Assembly: GCA_903868455.1 (NCBI GenBank)
Contig: CAIPVK010000098.1
Span: 1 to 14,914 of the forward strand
Direction of reading: 5' to 3'
DNA from: an uncultured Opitutia bacterium
GTDB lineage: Bacteria; Verrucomicrobiota; Verrucomicrobiia; Opitutales; UBA953
DNA: 14,914 bases
Shown here: one piece after another, positions 1 through 5,595 of the stretch
How positions within the stretch are numbered: position 1 is the stretch's first letter
Layout of the letters: every line of letters starts with the position of its first letter
Translations under genes and position numbers: made by a program
The notes under the pieces: model-generated
Database searches by the model: none
Told to the model about the DNA's origin: nothing
What the model saw: the letters and a program-made list of their open reading frames with translations, nothing else

Positions 1-242
1 CGGCCGCGACGCGCTCGCGCGACGACGCCCTGGTCGCCGGCCGCTACCGGATCACGCTCCGGGCCAAGGCCACGCTCCGCTCCGCCGACGGGCGCCGCAC
101 GGCCTTCGTCGACCGCGCCTTCGAGGCGCACGGCGTGCTCGAGGCGACGGGCGACCTCGCGGGCGAGGAATCGCGGCTCCTGCCCCGCCTGGCCTCCGAG
201 ATTGCGGTCCAGGTCCGGGACGCCAGCATCGGGGCATGGTGA
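1..242 (+). CDS. Probable LPS-assembly lipoprotein LptE-like, C-terminal part (5' truncated)
   Basis: The reading frame is open from base 3 to the TGA at 240-242 and gives about 79 residues, so the start and any lipoprotein signal peptide lie outside the window. The visible part alternates basic and hydrophobic residues in a beta-strand-like pattern (YRITLRAKATL), then has an 'EESRLLPRLASEIAVQVRD' helix and ends in Trp. From memory, this resembles the C-terminus of LptE-like proteins of Verrucomicrobiota, which plug the LptD channel that places lipopolysaccharide in the outer membrane. That match is recall, not an alignment, and an unrelated small lipoprotein is possible. The gene ends 5 bases before the chosen rpe start, so the two are probably co-transcribed. 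The reading frame itself is secure; the function is tentative. Confidence 0.55.
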   Translation, partial: AATRSRDDALVAGRYRITLRAKATLRSADGRRTAFVDRAFEAHGVLEATGDLAGEESRLLPRLASEIAVQVRDASIGAW

Positions 243-247
243 GGAGC

Positions 248-901
248 ATGAACCCCGTCGTCGTCGCCCCGTCGCTGCTCGCCGCCGACCACGGCGCCTT
301 CGCCGAGGGCCTGGCCGTCGCGGAGCGGGCCGGGACGGGCTGGATCCACCTCGACATCATGGACGGGCACTTCGTGCCCAACCTCAGCTTCGGGCCCCAG
401 GTCGTCGCGGCCCTGCGCCCGCGCTCGCGGCTCCACTTCGACACACACCTGATGCTGCTGCATCCCGACCGCTACGTCGAGGCCTTCGCCAAGGCGGGCG
501 CCGACCGCATCACGGTGCACGCGGAGGCCGACCACGACGTGGCGCGGACGCTCGCCCGCATCCGCGAGCTGGGCTGCGCGGCGGGCATCGCGATCAACCC
601 CGACGGCGACCCCTCGGCCGTCCTGCCCCACCTCGACGCGGTCGACCTCGTGCTCTGCATGACGGTCTTCCCCGGCTTCGGCGGCCAGGCCTTCATCCCG
701 GCGGCCCTCGACAACGTCCGCGGCGTGGCCGAGGCCCGCGCGGCGCGCGGGCTCTCCTTCCGCATCGAGGTGGACGGCGGCGTGACGCCCGAGACCGCGG
801 GCGCGTGCCGCGAGGCCGGGGCCGACACGCTGGTCGCGGGCACCTCCTTCTACAAGGCGGCCGACCCCGCGGCCGCGGCCCGGGCGATGGCCGGGGCCTG
901 A
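248..901 (+). CDS. rpe: Ribulose-phosphate 3-epimerase
   Basis: This enzyme interconverts D-ribulose 5-phosphate and D-xylulose 5-phosphate in the cytosol, in the non-oxidative pentose phosphate pathway. The 217-residue product has the usual family length and is a TIM barrel throughout. All signature elements are visible: APSLLAAD near the N-terminus, HLDIMDGHFVPNLSFG with metal ligands His34 and Asp36, THLM with His68, the phosphate-loop segment MTVFPGFGGQAF, EVDGGVT with catalytic Asp176, and the C-terminal GTSFY. An in-frame ATG at 236 would add four residues and overlap the upstream stop. The ATG at 248 is preferred because it places the APS motif at the usual distance from the N-terminus. 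A GAGGAG at 241-246 is only one base from that ATG, too close for normal ribosome binding. It follows the lptE-like gene closely and ends one base from a converging gene. Confidence 0.96.
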   Translation: MNPVVVAPSLLAADHGAFAEGLAVAERAGTGWIHLDIMDGHFVPNLSFGPQVVAALRPRSRLHFDTHLMLLHPDRYVEAFAKAGADRITVHAEADHDVARTLARIRELGCAAGIAINPDGDPSAVLPHLDAVDLVLCMTVFPGFGGQAFIPAALDNVRGVAEARAARGLSFRIEVDGGVTPETAGACREAGADTLVAGTSFYKAADPAAAARAMAGA

Positions 902-902
902 G

Positions 903-1262
903 TCAGGACCGGTCGTCGGATCCCTCGGGCGCGCAGGCGCCGCAGGCGGCGCACACGACCCATTCCCGGCGGGAAGCGTCCCGCTCCGTCCCGAGCGCCC
1001 CGCCGCACGAGGGGCAGGCGCCGGCGCGCGGGCGGGCGGCCAGCACGGCGAGCGGCAGGAGGAAGGCGCCGCCCACGAGGACGAGCAGCGGCCTGCGGAC
1101 GGCGCCGAGGCCGGCCAGCAGGACGGCGCCGGCGAAGAGCGCGCCGTAGGCGCCGAGGGCGAGGGCGAGGCGTCGCGTCGCGCGGGACGCGCGCTCGCGG
1201 CGGGCGGCGGCGAGCGCGGGCTCGTGACGCAGGCCGGGACGCGGGGGGACGGGGCCTTCCAT
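903..1262 (-). CDS. Small two-helix membrane protein with C-terminal zinc-ribbon-like tail, function unknown
   Basis: I do not recognise a named family. The 119-residue protein starts with a basic, Pro/Arg-rich stretch of about 30 residues. Two hydrophobic helices follow, at about 32-54 and 58-76, joined by a very short AVRRP turn, which makes a membrane hairpin likely. The tail carries CPSCGG (Cys83, Cys86) and CAACGAC (Cys104, Cys107, Cys110). The two CxxC pairs are what a zinc ribbon needs; Cys110 is an extra cysteine. The end is acidic (PEGSDDRS). The ATG at 1262 comes five bases after the rlmN stop, so it is probably translated from the rlmN transcript. The same frame stays open further upstream, but that part lies inside rlmN and is a shadow. 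The compact hairpin-plus-ribbon design supports a real gene, but no function can be assigned. Confidence 0.72.
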   Translation of the reverse strand: MEGPVPPRPGLRHEPALAAARRERASRATRRLALALGAYGALFAGAVLLAGLGAVRRPLLVLVGGAFLLPLAVLAARPRAGACPSCGGALGTERDASRREWVVCAACGACAPEGSDDRS

Positions 1263-1267
1263 GGGAC

Positions 1268-2395
1268 TCAGGCGGCGGGCGGGGCGTCGAGGCGGAGCGC
1301 CTTCTCCGTCTGCAGCCTCAGCTGGCCGCAGGCGGCCTCGATGTCGTGGCCCTTCTCGCGCCGCAGGGTGACGGACACCCCGGCGTCGCGCAGGATGTCG
1401 GCGAAGCGGTTCTGCCGGGTCAGGCTCGGGCGCCTCCACGGCAGGCCCTCGACCGTGTTGTAGGGGATGAGGTTGACGTGCGCGTGGAGGTCGCGGGCGA
1501 TCTCGCGCAGGCGCTCGGCCTGGTCGAGGCCGTCGTTGACCTCCTCGATGAGGATGTACTCGAGCGTGAGCATCCGGCCGTGCTTGCGCGCGAAGGCCTT
1601 GCAGGCGGGCAGCAGCTCGGCGAGCGGCCACTTGCGGTTGACGGGCATGATCCTCTCCCGGACCTCGTCGGTCGCGCCGTGGAGGCTGATGGCCAGGCGC
1701 AGCCCGAGGGGCTCGTCCGCCAGCTGCAGGATCTTGGGGACGACCCCGGAGGTGGACACCGTGATGCGGCGCGCGCCGAACCCGAGGCCCCAGGGCGCGT
1801 TGACCGCGCGCAGGGCGGCGAGGAGGTTGTCGTAGTTGGCCATGGGCTCGCCCATGCCCATCACCACGATGTTGTCGAAGGAGGCGAGGCCCTGGGCGGC
1901 CCGGTCGGGCGAGACGGCGTCCTCCACCCGGCAGACCTGGATCAGCTGGCAGACGATCTCGCCCACGGAGAGGTTGCGCTTGAAGCCCTCCAGCCCGGAG
2001 GCGCAGAAGCGGCAGCCGAAGGCGCAGCCGACCTGGGTCGAGATGCAGATGGTGCGGCGGGACTTGTCCTGGCCGACGCCCTCCATCGGCGCGCGGATGA
2101 TCACCGTCTCGATGAGCGAGCCGTCGCGCAGGCGCTGGAGGAGCTTCTGGGTGACGTCGGTGGCCACGCGCTTGCCCAGGACGGTCGTCGGCTCGAAGTC
2201 GAAGGTCGCCGCGAGCCAGTCCCGCAACGCGGCGGGGAGGTTCGTCATGACGGCGGGCGATTCGGCGCGCCGCTTGAAGACCCAGTCGAGGATCTGGCCG
2301 GCGCGGTAGCGGGGGTGGCCGACCTCGGCCAGCCGGGCCGCGAGGGTGTCGGGGGTTTCCCCGTGAATGGGAGGTTTTTCTGGGGTCCAGGCCAT
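1268..2395 (-). CDS. rlmN: 23S rRNA (adenine2503-C2) / tRNA (adenine37-C2) methyltransferase, radical SAM
   Basis: RlmN is a cytosolic radical-SAM enzyme that methylates C2 of A2503 in 23S rRNA and, in many bacteria, A37 of some tRNAs, which tunes translational fidelity. The 375-residue product has the family's usual length. Visible are the iron-sulfur motif CAFGCRFC (Cys124, Cys128, Cys131), the two mechanism cysteines Cys117 (in RTICIST) and Cys356 (in AACGQL, the methyl carrier), and the SAM-binding GMGEP at 180-184. The N-terminal RAGQILDWVF segment is typical of the accessory domain. The open frame extends to about 2554, but the added residues overlap greA in antisense and look like a shadow. 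Start ATG 2395 (MAWTPEK) is chosen. It diverges from greA and is followed by the small membrane-protein gene five bases after its stop. All key residues are present. Confidence 0.97.
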   Translation of the reverse strand: MAWTPEKPPIHGETPDTLAARLAEVGHPRYRAGQILDWVFKRRAESPAVMTNLPAALRDWLAATFDFEPTTVLGKRVATDVTQKLLQRLRDGSLIETVIIRAPMEGVGQDKSRRTICISTQVGCAFGCRFCASGLEGFKRNLSVGEIVCQLIQVCRVEDAVSPDRAAQGLASFDNIVVMGMGEPMANYDNLLAALRAVNAPWGLGFGARRITVSTSGVVPKILQLADEPLGLRLAISLHGATDEVRERIMPVNRKWPLAELLPACKAFARKHGRMLTLEYILIEEVNDGLDQAERLREIARDLHAHVNLIPYNTVEGLPWRRPSLTRQNRFADILRDAGVSVTLRREKGHDIEAACGQLRLQTEKALRLDAPPAA

Positions 2396-2433
2396 GGGGA
2401 CGGAGGAGGGCGGCGGGCGGGCCGCCTTCTTAC

Positions 2434-2475
2434 TTGCAAGGGGGGTTGTTTTGCCTCCAAAACCCTCCTTTGCAA
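2434..2475. repeat. Imperfect inverted repeat in the rlmN/greA divergent gap
   Basis: A TTGCAA at 2434-2439 is mirrored by a TTGCAA at 2470-2475, whose last A is the first base of the greA ATG. The arms 2434-2445 and 2464-2475 can pair over 12 bp if two G.U wobbles are allowed; further inward pairing is broken. Each TTGCAA could also serve as a -35 box pointing inward: toward greA with CAAAAC at 2458-2463, and toward rlmN with AAAACA read on the minus strand at 2452-2447. The element could be an operator, overlapping face-to-face promoters, or an RNA hairpin covering the greA start. The repeat is plainly visible; its role is inferred. Confidence 0.55.
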
Positions 2476-4508
2476 TGAGCAACAAGGCCCCCTCCCAGCA
2501 GCAACCCAAGGGTCCCTCCCTGGACCAAGCCCTGCAGCGGCTGGCCGAGGGCAAGCCCGCCTACTGCATCCACCAGAACTGGGGTCTGGGCATCTTCCGC
2601 GGCCATGACGCCGCCAAGGGCTCCGTCACCCTCGACTTCCCCGAGAGCAACAAGAAGGGCCACGCCATGGAGCTGGCCTTCTGCCGCGGCAAGCTCGAGA
2701 TCCTCGACCCCGCCTCGGTGCTCGCCCAGGCCTACGCCCCCGAGACGCGCGAGAAGGTGGCCGCGATGGTCGCCGACGATCCCGTCGGGCTCGTCAAGGC
2801 CCTCCTGGCCGAGACGCCCCACGGCGAGCTGAGCGCCATCCGCCTCGAGGAGGCCCTCGCCCGCGTCGTCGCCGCCTCGCTCGCCCCGGGCAAGGACCGC
2901 GCCGCCGCCTTCAAGGCCTGGTGGACCCGCGCCAAGGCCGCCCTCCGCAAGGACCGCGCCCTCCAGCTGCCCGAGCGCAAGGGCGGCACCTACACCCTCC
3001 TCGTCGAGCCGACCGACCCCGCCCAGGACCTTCTCGACCAGCTGATGGCCTCGCGCGACGACGCCCGCCGCCTGCAGCTCCTCGCCGAGCTCGCCTCCCT
3101 CCCCGCCGCCGACAGCCGCTCGGTCTCCAACGCCGGCAACCTGGAGTCCGTCTCGCGCATGCTCGCCGAAGCCCTCGGCCAGGTGCCGCCCGCCGGCCGC
3201 TCCGCCCGCCGCGGCGAGCGCCTCGCCGACCTGCTGGTCGCGATCTGGAACCGCAACGCGCTCTTCTCGGCCGCCAACGAGAACGTCGCCACCGTCTCGC
3301 CCACCGCCTCCGAGGTGGCCGCTCTCGTGACCGACGAGGCCGAGCTCCTGCACCTCGCCCTCAACATCCCGCACTCCTCGGAGAACATCCGCGGGCTGCT
3401 CGACCTCGTGCGCGCCCACCACGGCGCCAGCTGGCAGGACAAGGTCTTCGGCCTCCTCTCCCACAAGGGCCTCGGCCAGACCAAGGGCGGCTCCGCCAAG
3501 CTCGTCTCCGAGACCATCAACTACCTCGTCGAGGCCGGCCTCGACAAGGAGCTGGGCGCGCGCCTGGCCGACTGGGTCGACCGCCGCCAGGCCGCGGGCC
3601 CCGTCCTCATCTGGATCATCAAGAACCGCGGCTCGAAGCGCCACGCGCCCGTGCTCTCCGGCCTCTCCGGCGCGGGCCTCCTCCGCGCCATCCTCGCCTC
3701 CATCGGCGACGACGCCCTCGCCTCGAACTCCACCGCCCGCAACCCGCTGGCCAACGAGCTGCAGCGCGACCGCACCCTCCTCGCCGACCTCCTGCGCCCC
3801 GACTCCGGCGAGCCCGCGGACACCGAGACCGTCTTCGACCTCGCCCGCAGCCTCGTGCGCACGCTCGGCCTGGACCCGATGACCAAGAAGTCGCTCCTCG
3901 CCCGCCTCATCGCCATCGAGCCCGCCGTCGACTCCGTCGCCAAGTCCCTCGGCGAGGCCAAGTCCGCCGAGACCTCCGCCGCCGCGGCCGCCGAGAGCGG
4001 CTCCGAGCGCGGCGAGAAGGTCCTCTACGTCTCCGCCCGCTCGCTGGCCGCCCGCCGCGCCGAGCTCGAGGAGATCGTCAAGCGCAAGCTCCCCGAGATC
4101 AACGAGGCCATCCAGGTGGCGAAGGAGCACGGCGACCTCCGCGAGAACTCCGAGTACAAGATGGCCCGCCAGGAGAAGGACCGCCTCCAGGCCCGCGCCA
4201 CCGAGCTCGAGCGCGGCCTGCGCAAGGCCGAGGAGACCGACTTCGCCTCCGCCGGCACCGACGTCGTCGGCATCGGCTCCGTCTTCGACCTCACCCGCGC
4301 CTCGACCGGCGAGACCAGCACCCGCGCCATCCTCGGCGCCTGGGACACCGACACCGAGGGCGAGATCGTCATCATGCCCTACCTCTCGCCCCTCGCAAAG
4401 GGCCTCCTCGGCCGCAAGGCCGGCGAGACGGTCAAGGTCACCGTCGGCCAGAGCGCCGAGAGCTGGACCATCTCCAAGCTCCGCCGCTGGGTCGACCTCG
4501 CCCGCTGA
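2475..4508 (+). CDS. greA: Chlamydial-type long GreA: transcript-cleavage factor domain fused to a large N-terminal region
   Basis: GreA binds the RNA polymerase secondary channel and stimulates cleavage of backtracked transcripts. Here the GreA part is only about the last 164 of 677 residues (from about 514). It has the antiparallel coiled coil with the acidic tip GDLREN (Asp554, Glu557, matching the catalytic-tip acids of E. coli GreA), then the globular domain ending in WTISKLRRW. The first 510 residues open with a Tudor/SH3-like stretch containing NWGLGIFRG and HAMELAFCRGKLEILDP (about 30-85), then a long mostly helical region. Chlamydial GreA has a similar long layout of roughly 700 residues, which supports a PVC origin. 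Start ATG 2475 (MSNKAPSQ) is preferred over an upstream in-frame ATG at 2367 that would run antisense over rlmN. No Shine-Dalgarno is seen; a strong terminator follows. Confidence 0.9.
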   Translation: MSNKAPSQQQPKGPSLDQALQRLAEGKPAYCIHQNWGLGIFRGHDAAKGSVTLDFPESNKKGHAMELAFCRGKLEILDPASVLAQAYAPETREKVAAMVADDPVGLVKALLAETPHGELSAIRLEEALARVVAASLAPGKDRAAAFKAWWTRAKAALRKDRALQLPERKGGTYTLLVEPTDPAQDLLDQLMASRDDARRLQLLAELASLPAADSRSVSNAGNLESVSRMLAEALGQVPPAGRSARRGERLADLLVAIWNRNALFSAANENVATVSPTASEVAALVTDEAELLHLALNIPHSSENIRGLLDLVRAHHGASWQDKVFGLLSHKGLGQTKGGSAKLVSETINYLVEAGLDKELGARLADWVDRRQAAGPVLIWIIKNRGSKRHAPVLSGLSGAGLLRAILASIGDDALASNSTARNPLANELQRDRTLLADLLRPDSGEPADTETVFDLARSLVRTLGLDPMTKKSLLARLIAIEPAVDSVAKSLGEAKSAETSAAAAAESGSERGEKVLYVSARSLAARRAELEEIVKRKLPEINEAIQVAKEHGDLRENSEYKMARQEKDRLQARATELERGLRKAEETDFASAGTDVVGIGSVFDLTRASTGETSTRAILGAWDTDTEGEIVIMPYLSPLAKGLLGRKAGETVKVTVGQSAESWTISKLRRWVDLAR

Positions 4509-4530
4509 GGACGGCCCCCGACGGCCGCGC

Positions 4531-4561
4531 GAAGCCCCTCCCCGGAGGGGCTTCCTCTTTT
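4531..4561 (+). terminator. Intrinsic terminator after greA
   Basis: A perfect 10-bp stem, GAAGCCCCTC (4531-4540) pairing with GAGGGGCTTC (4545-4554), closes a four-base CCCG loop and is followed by CTCTTTT. It begins 22 bases after the greA stop and should end the greA transcript. The tail of the T-tract overlaps the TTGACA proposed as the -35 box of the next gene. Confidence 0.88.
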
Positions 4562-4589
4562 GACACCCCCGCGTCGGGCCCCCAAGGTC
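4560..4589 (+). promoter_or_regulatory. Putative sigma70-type promoter for the ArsR-methyltransferase gene
   Basis: A consensus -35 box TTGACA lies at 4560-4565. After an 18-bp spacer comes AAGGTC at 4584-4589, which is a poor -10 box but resembles TAGGTC and TAGGTG found before two other genes in the window. The ATG follows at 4595, so a start at the usual distance would give an almost leaderless mRNA. The AAGG at 4584-4587 could instead be a weak ribosome-binding site seven bases from the ATG, in which case the promoter would have to lie elsewhere. Confidence 0.45.
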
Positions 4590-4594
4590 GACCC

Positions 4595-5533
4595 ATGCCG
4601 ACCCCCTCGGACCTCCTCCGGATCCTGGCCGACCCCACGCGCGCCCGGCTCCTCCTGCTGCTCGCGGAGGGCGAGCTCTCCGTGGGCGAGCTCCAGGGCA
4701 TCCTCGGCATGAAGCAGGCGCGGATCTCCACCCACCTCGCCCTGCTCCGCCGCGCCGGCCTGGCCGTCGACCGGCGCGACGGCAAGCGCGCCCACTACGC
4801 CCTCGCCCCCGACCTCCCCGCCGAGACGGAGGCCCTGCTCGCCGCCGTGCGCAGGGGCCTCGCGAAGGACCCCCGCACCCTCGCCGACCTCCGCGCCCAC
4901 CGCCGCCTCGTCGAGGCGCGGCGCGACGCCGCCGAGGCGCACTTCAACCGGGTGGCCGGCCAGCTCGGGCGCCACTACTGCCCCGGACGCTCCTGGGAGG
5001 CCGTCGGCCAGATGCTCTGCCTGCTGGTGCCGCCGCTGCGCGTGGCCGACCTCGGCGCGGGCGAGGGCGTGCTCTCGCGCCTGCTCGCCCGGCGCGCGGC
5101 CTTCGTGCACTGCGTCGACAACTCCGAGCGCATGGTGAAGGTCGGCCGCGAGCTGGCCCGCAGCCAGCGCATCCGCAACCTCGACTACGTCCTGGGCGAC
5201 ATCGAGGACGTCCCCCTCAAGTCCGGCTCGGTCGACCTCGCCCTGCTCAGCCAGGCCCTGCACCACGCCGAGCAGCCGCGCAAGGCGCTCGCCGAGGCCT
5301 TCCGGATCCTCCGCCCCGGCGGCAGGGTCGTGATCCTCGACCTCAAGGCCCACCGCTTCGAGAAGGCCCGGGAGCTCTACGCCGACCGCTGGCTGGGCTT
5401 CGACCCCAACGAGCTGGGGGATTGGCTGGAGGCCGCCGGCTTCGGGCGGGCCGAGGTCCGGGTGGTCGCCAAGGAGGCGCGCGAGCCCGGCTTCGAGACC
5501 CTGCTCGCCGTGGGGGAAAAACCCCTCCGCTGA
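4595..5533 (+). CDS. ArsR-family HTH fused to class I SAM-dependent methyltransferase
   Basis: The 312-residue protein joins two domains. Residues 5-72 are a winged helix of the ArsR type: LRILADPTRARLLLLL, then GELSVGELQGILGMKQARISTHLALLRRAGLA as the DNA-reading helices, then the wing DRRDGKRAHYAL. Residues about 110-305 are a Rossmann-fold methyltransferase with motif I VADLGAGEGVL (150-160), the acidic VDNSERM (174-180) and LRPGGRVVILDL (239-250), as in the UbiE/Methyltransf_11 group. The HTH lacks the CxC pair of metal-sensing ArsR proteins, so metal sensing is unlikely. Similar fusions in other bacteria often lie near SAM-cycle genes, but no such gene is nearby here. The substrate is unknown. 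It is flanked by its own putative promoter and a small hairpin at 5555-5572, so it may be monocistronic. Confidence 0.9.
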   Translation: MPTPSDLLRILADPTRARLLLLLAEGELSVGELQGILGMKQARISTHLALLRRAGLAVDRRDGKRAHYALAPDLPAETEALLAAVRRGLAKDPRTLADLRAHRRLVEARRDAAEAHFNRVAGQLGRHYCPGRSWEAVGQMLCLLVPPLRVADLGAGEGVLSRLLARRAAFVHCVDNSERMVKVGRELARSQRIRNLDYVLGDIEDVPLKSGSVDLALLSQALHHAEQPRKALAEAFRILRPGGRVVILDLKAHRFEKARELYADRWLGFDPNELGDWLEAAGFGRAEVRVVAKEAREPGFETLLAVGEKPLR

Positions 5534-5548
5534 GGCCAGCGTTGGGGC

Positions 5549-5577
5549 TTGGCAACCCCCGTCGCCGGGGGTAGGTC
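5549..5577 (+). promoter_or_regulatory. Putative promoter of the TPR/ExbBD cluster, with a palindromic spacer
   Basis: TTGGCA (5549-5554, one mismatch from TTGACA), 17 bp, then TAGGTC (5572-5577). The expected start point near 5584 would give a leader of about 12 bases before the ATG at 5596, and there is no Shine-Dalgarno. The spacer is itself a perfect hairpin, ACCCCCG / CGGGGGT (5555-5561 and 5566-5572, loop TCGC), followed by AGGTCTTT. It could therefore act as a weak terminator of the upstream methyltransferase gene, as a repressor site, or both. The sequence match is by eye only. Confidence 0.42.
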
Positions 5578-5595
5578 TTTGAGTCCCTTCCCCCG

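Noticed and set aside
2367..2474. Upstream ATG for greA at 2367
   Set aside because: It would run antisense over the rlmN start and through the inverted repeat. ATG 2475 leads directly into the recognisable protein.
2396..2554. N-terminal extension of rlmN to about 2554
   Set aside because: The extra 53 residues run antisense through the greA start, do not look like RlmN, and ATG 2395 gives the normal family length.
4509..4594. SAH or SAM riboswitch before the ArsR-methyltransferase gene
   Set aside because: The 86-base gap is used up by the greA terminator and a likely promoter. No further conserved-looking fold is visible.
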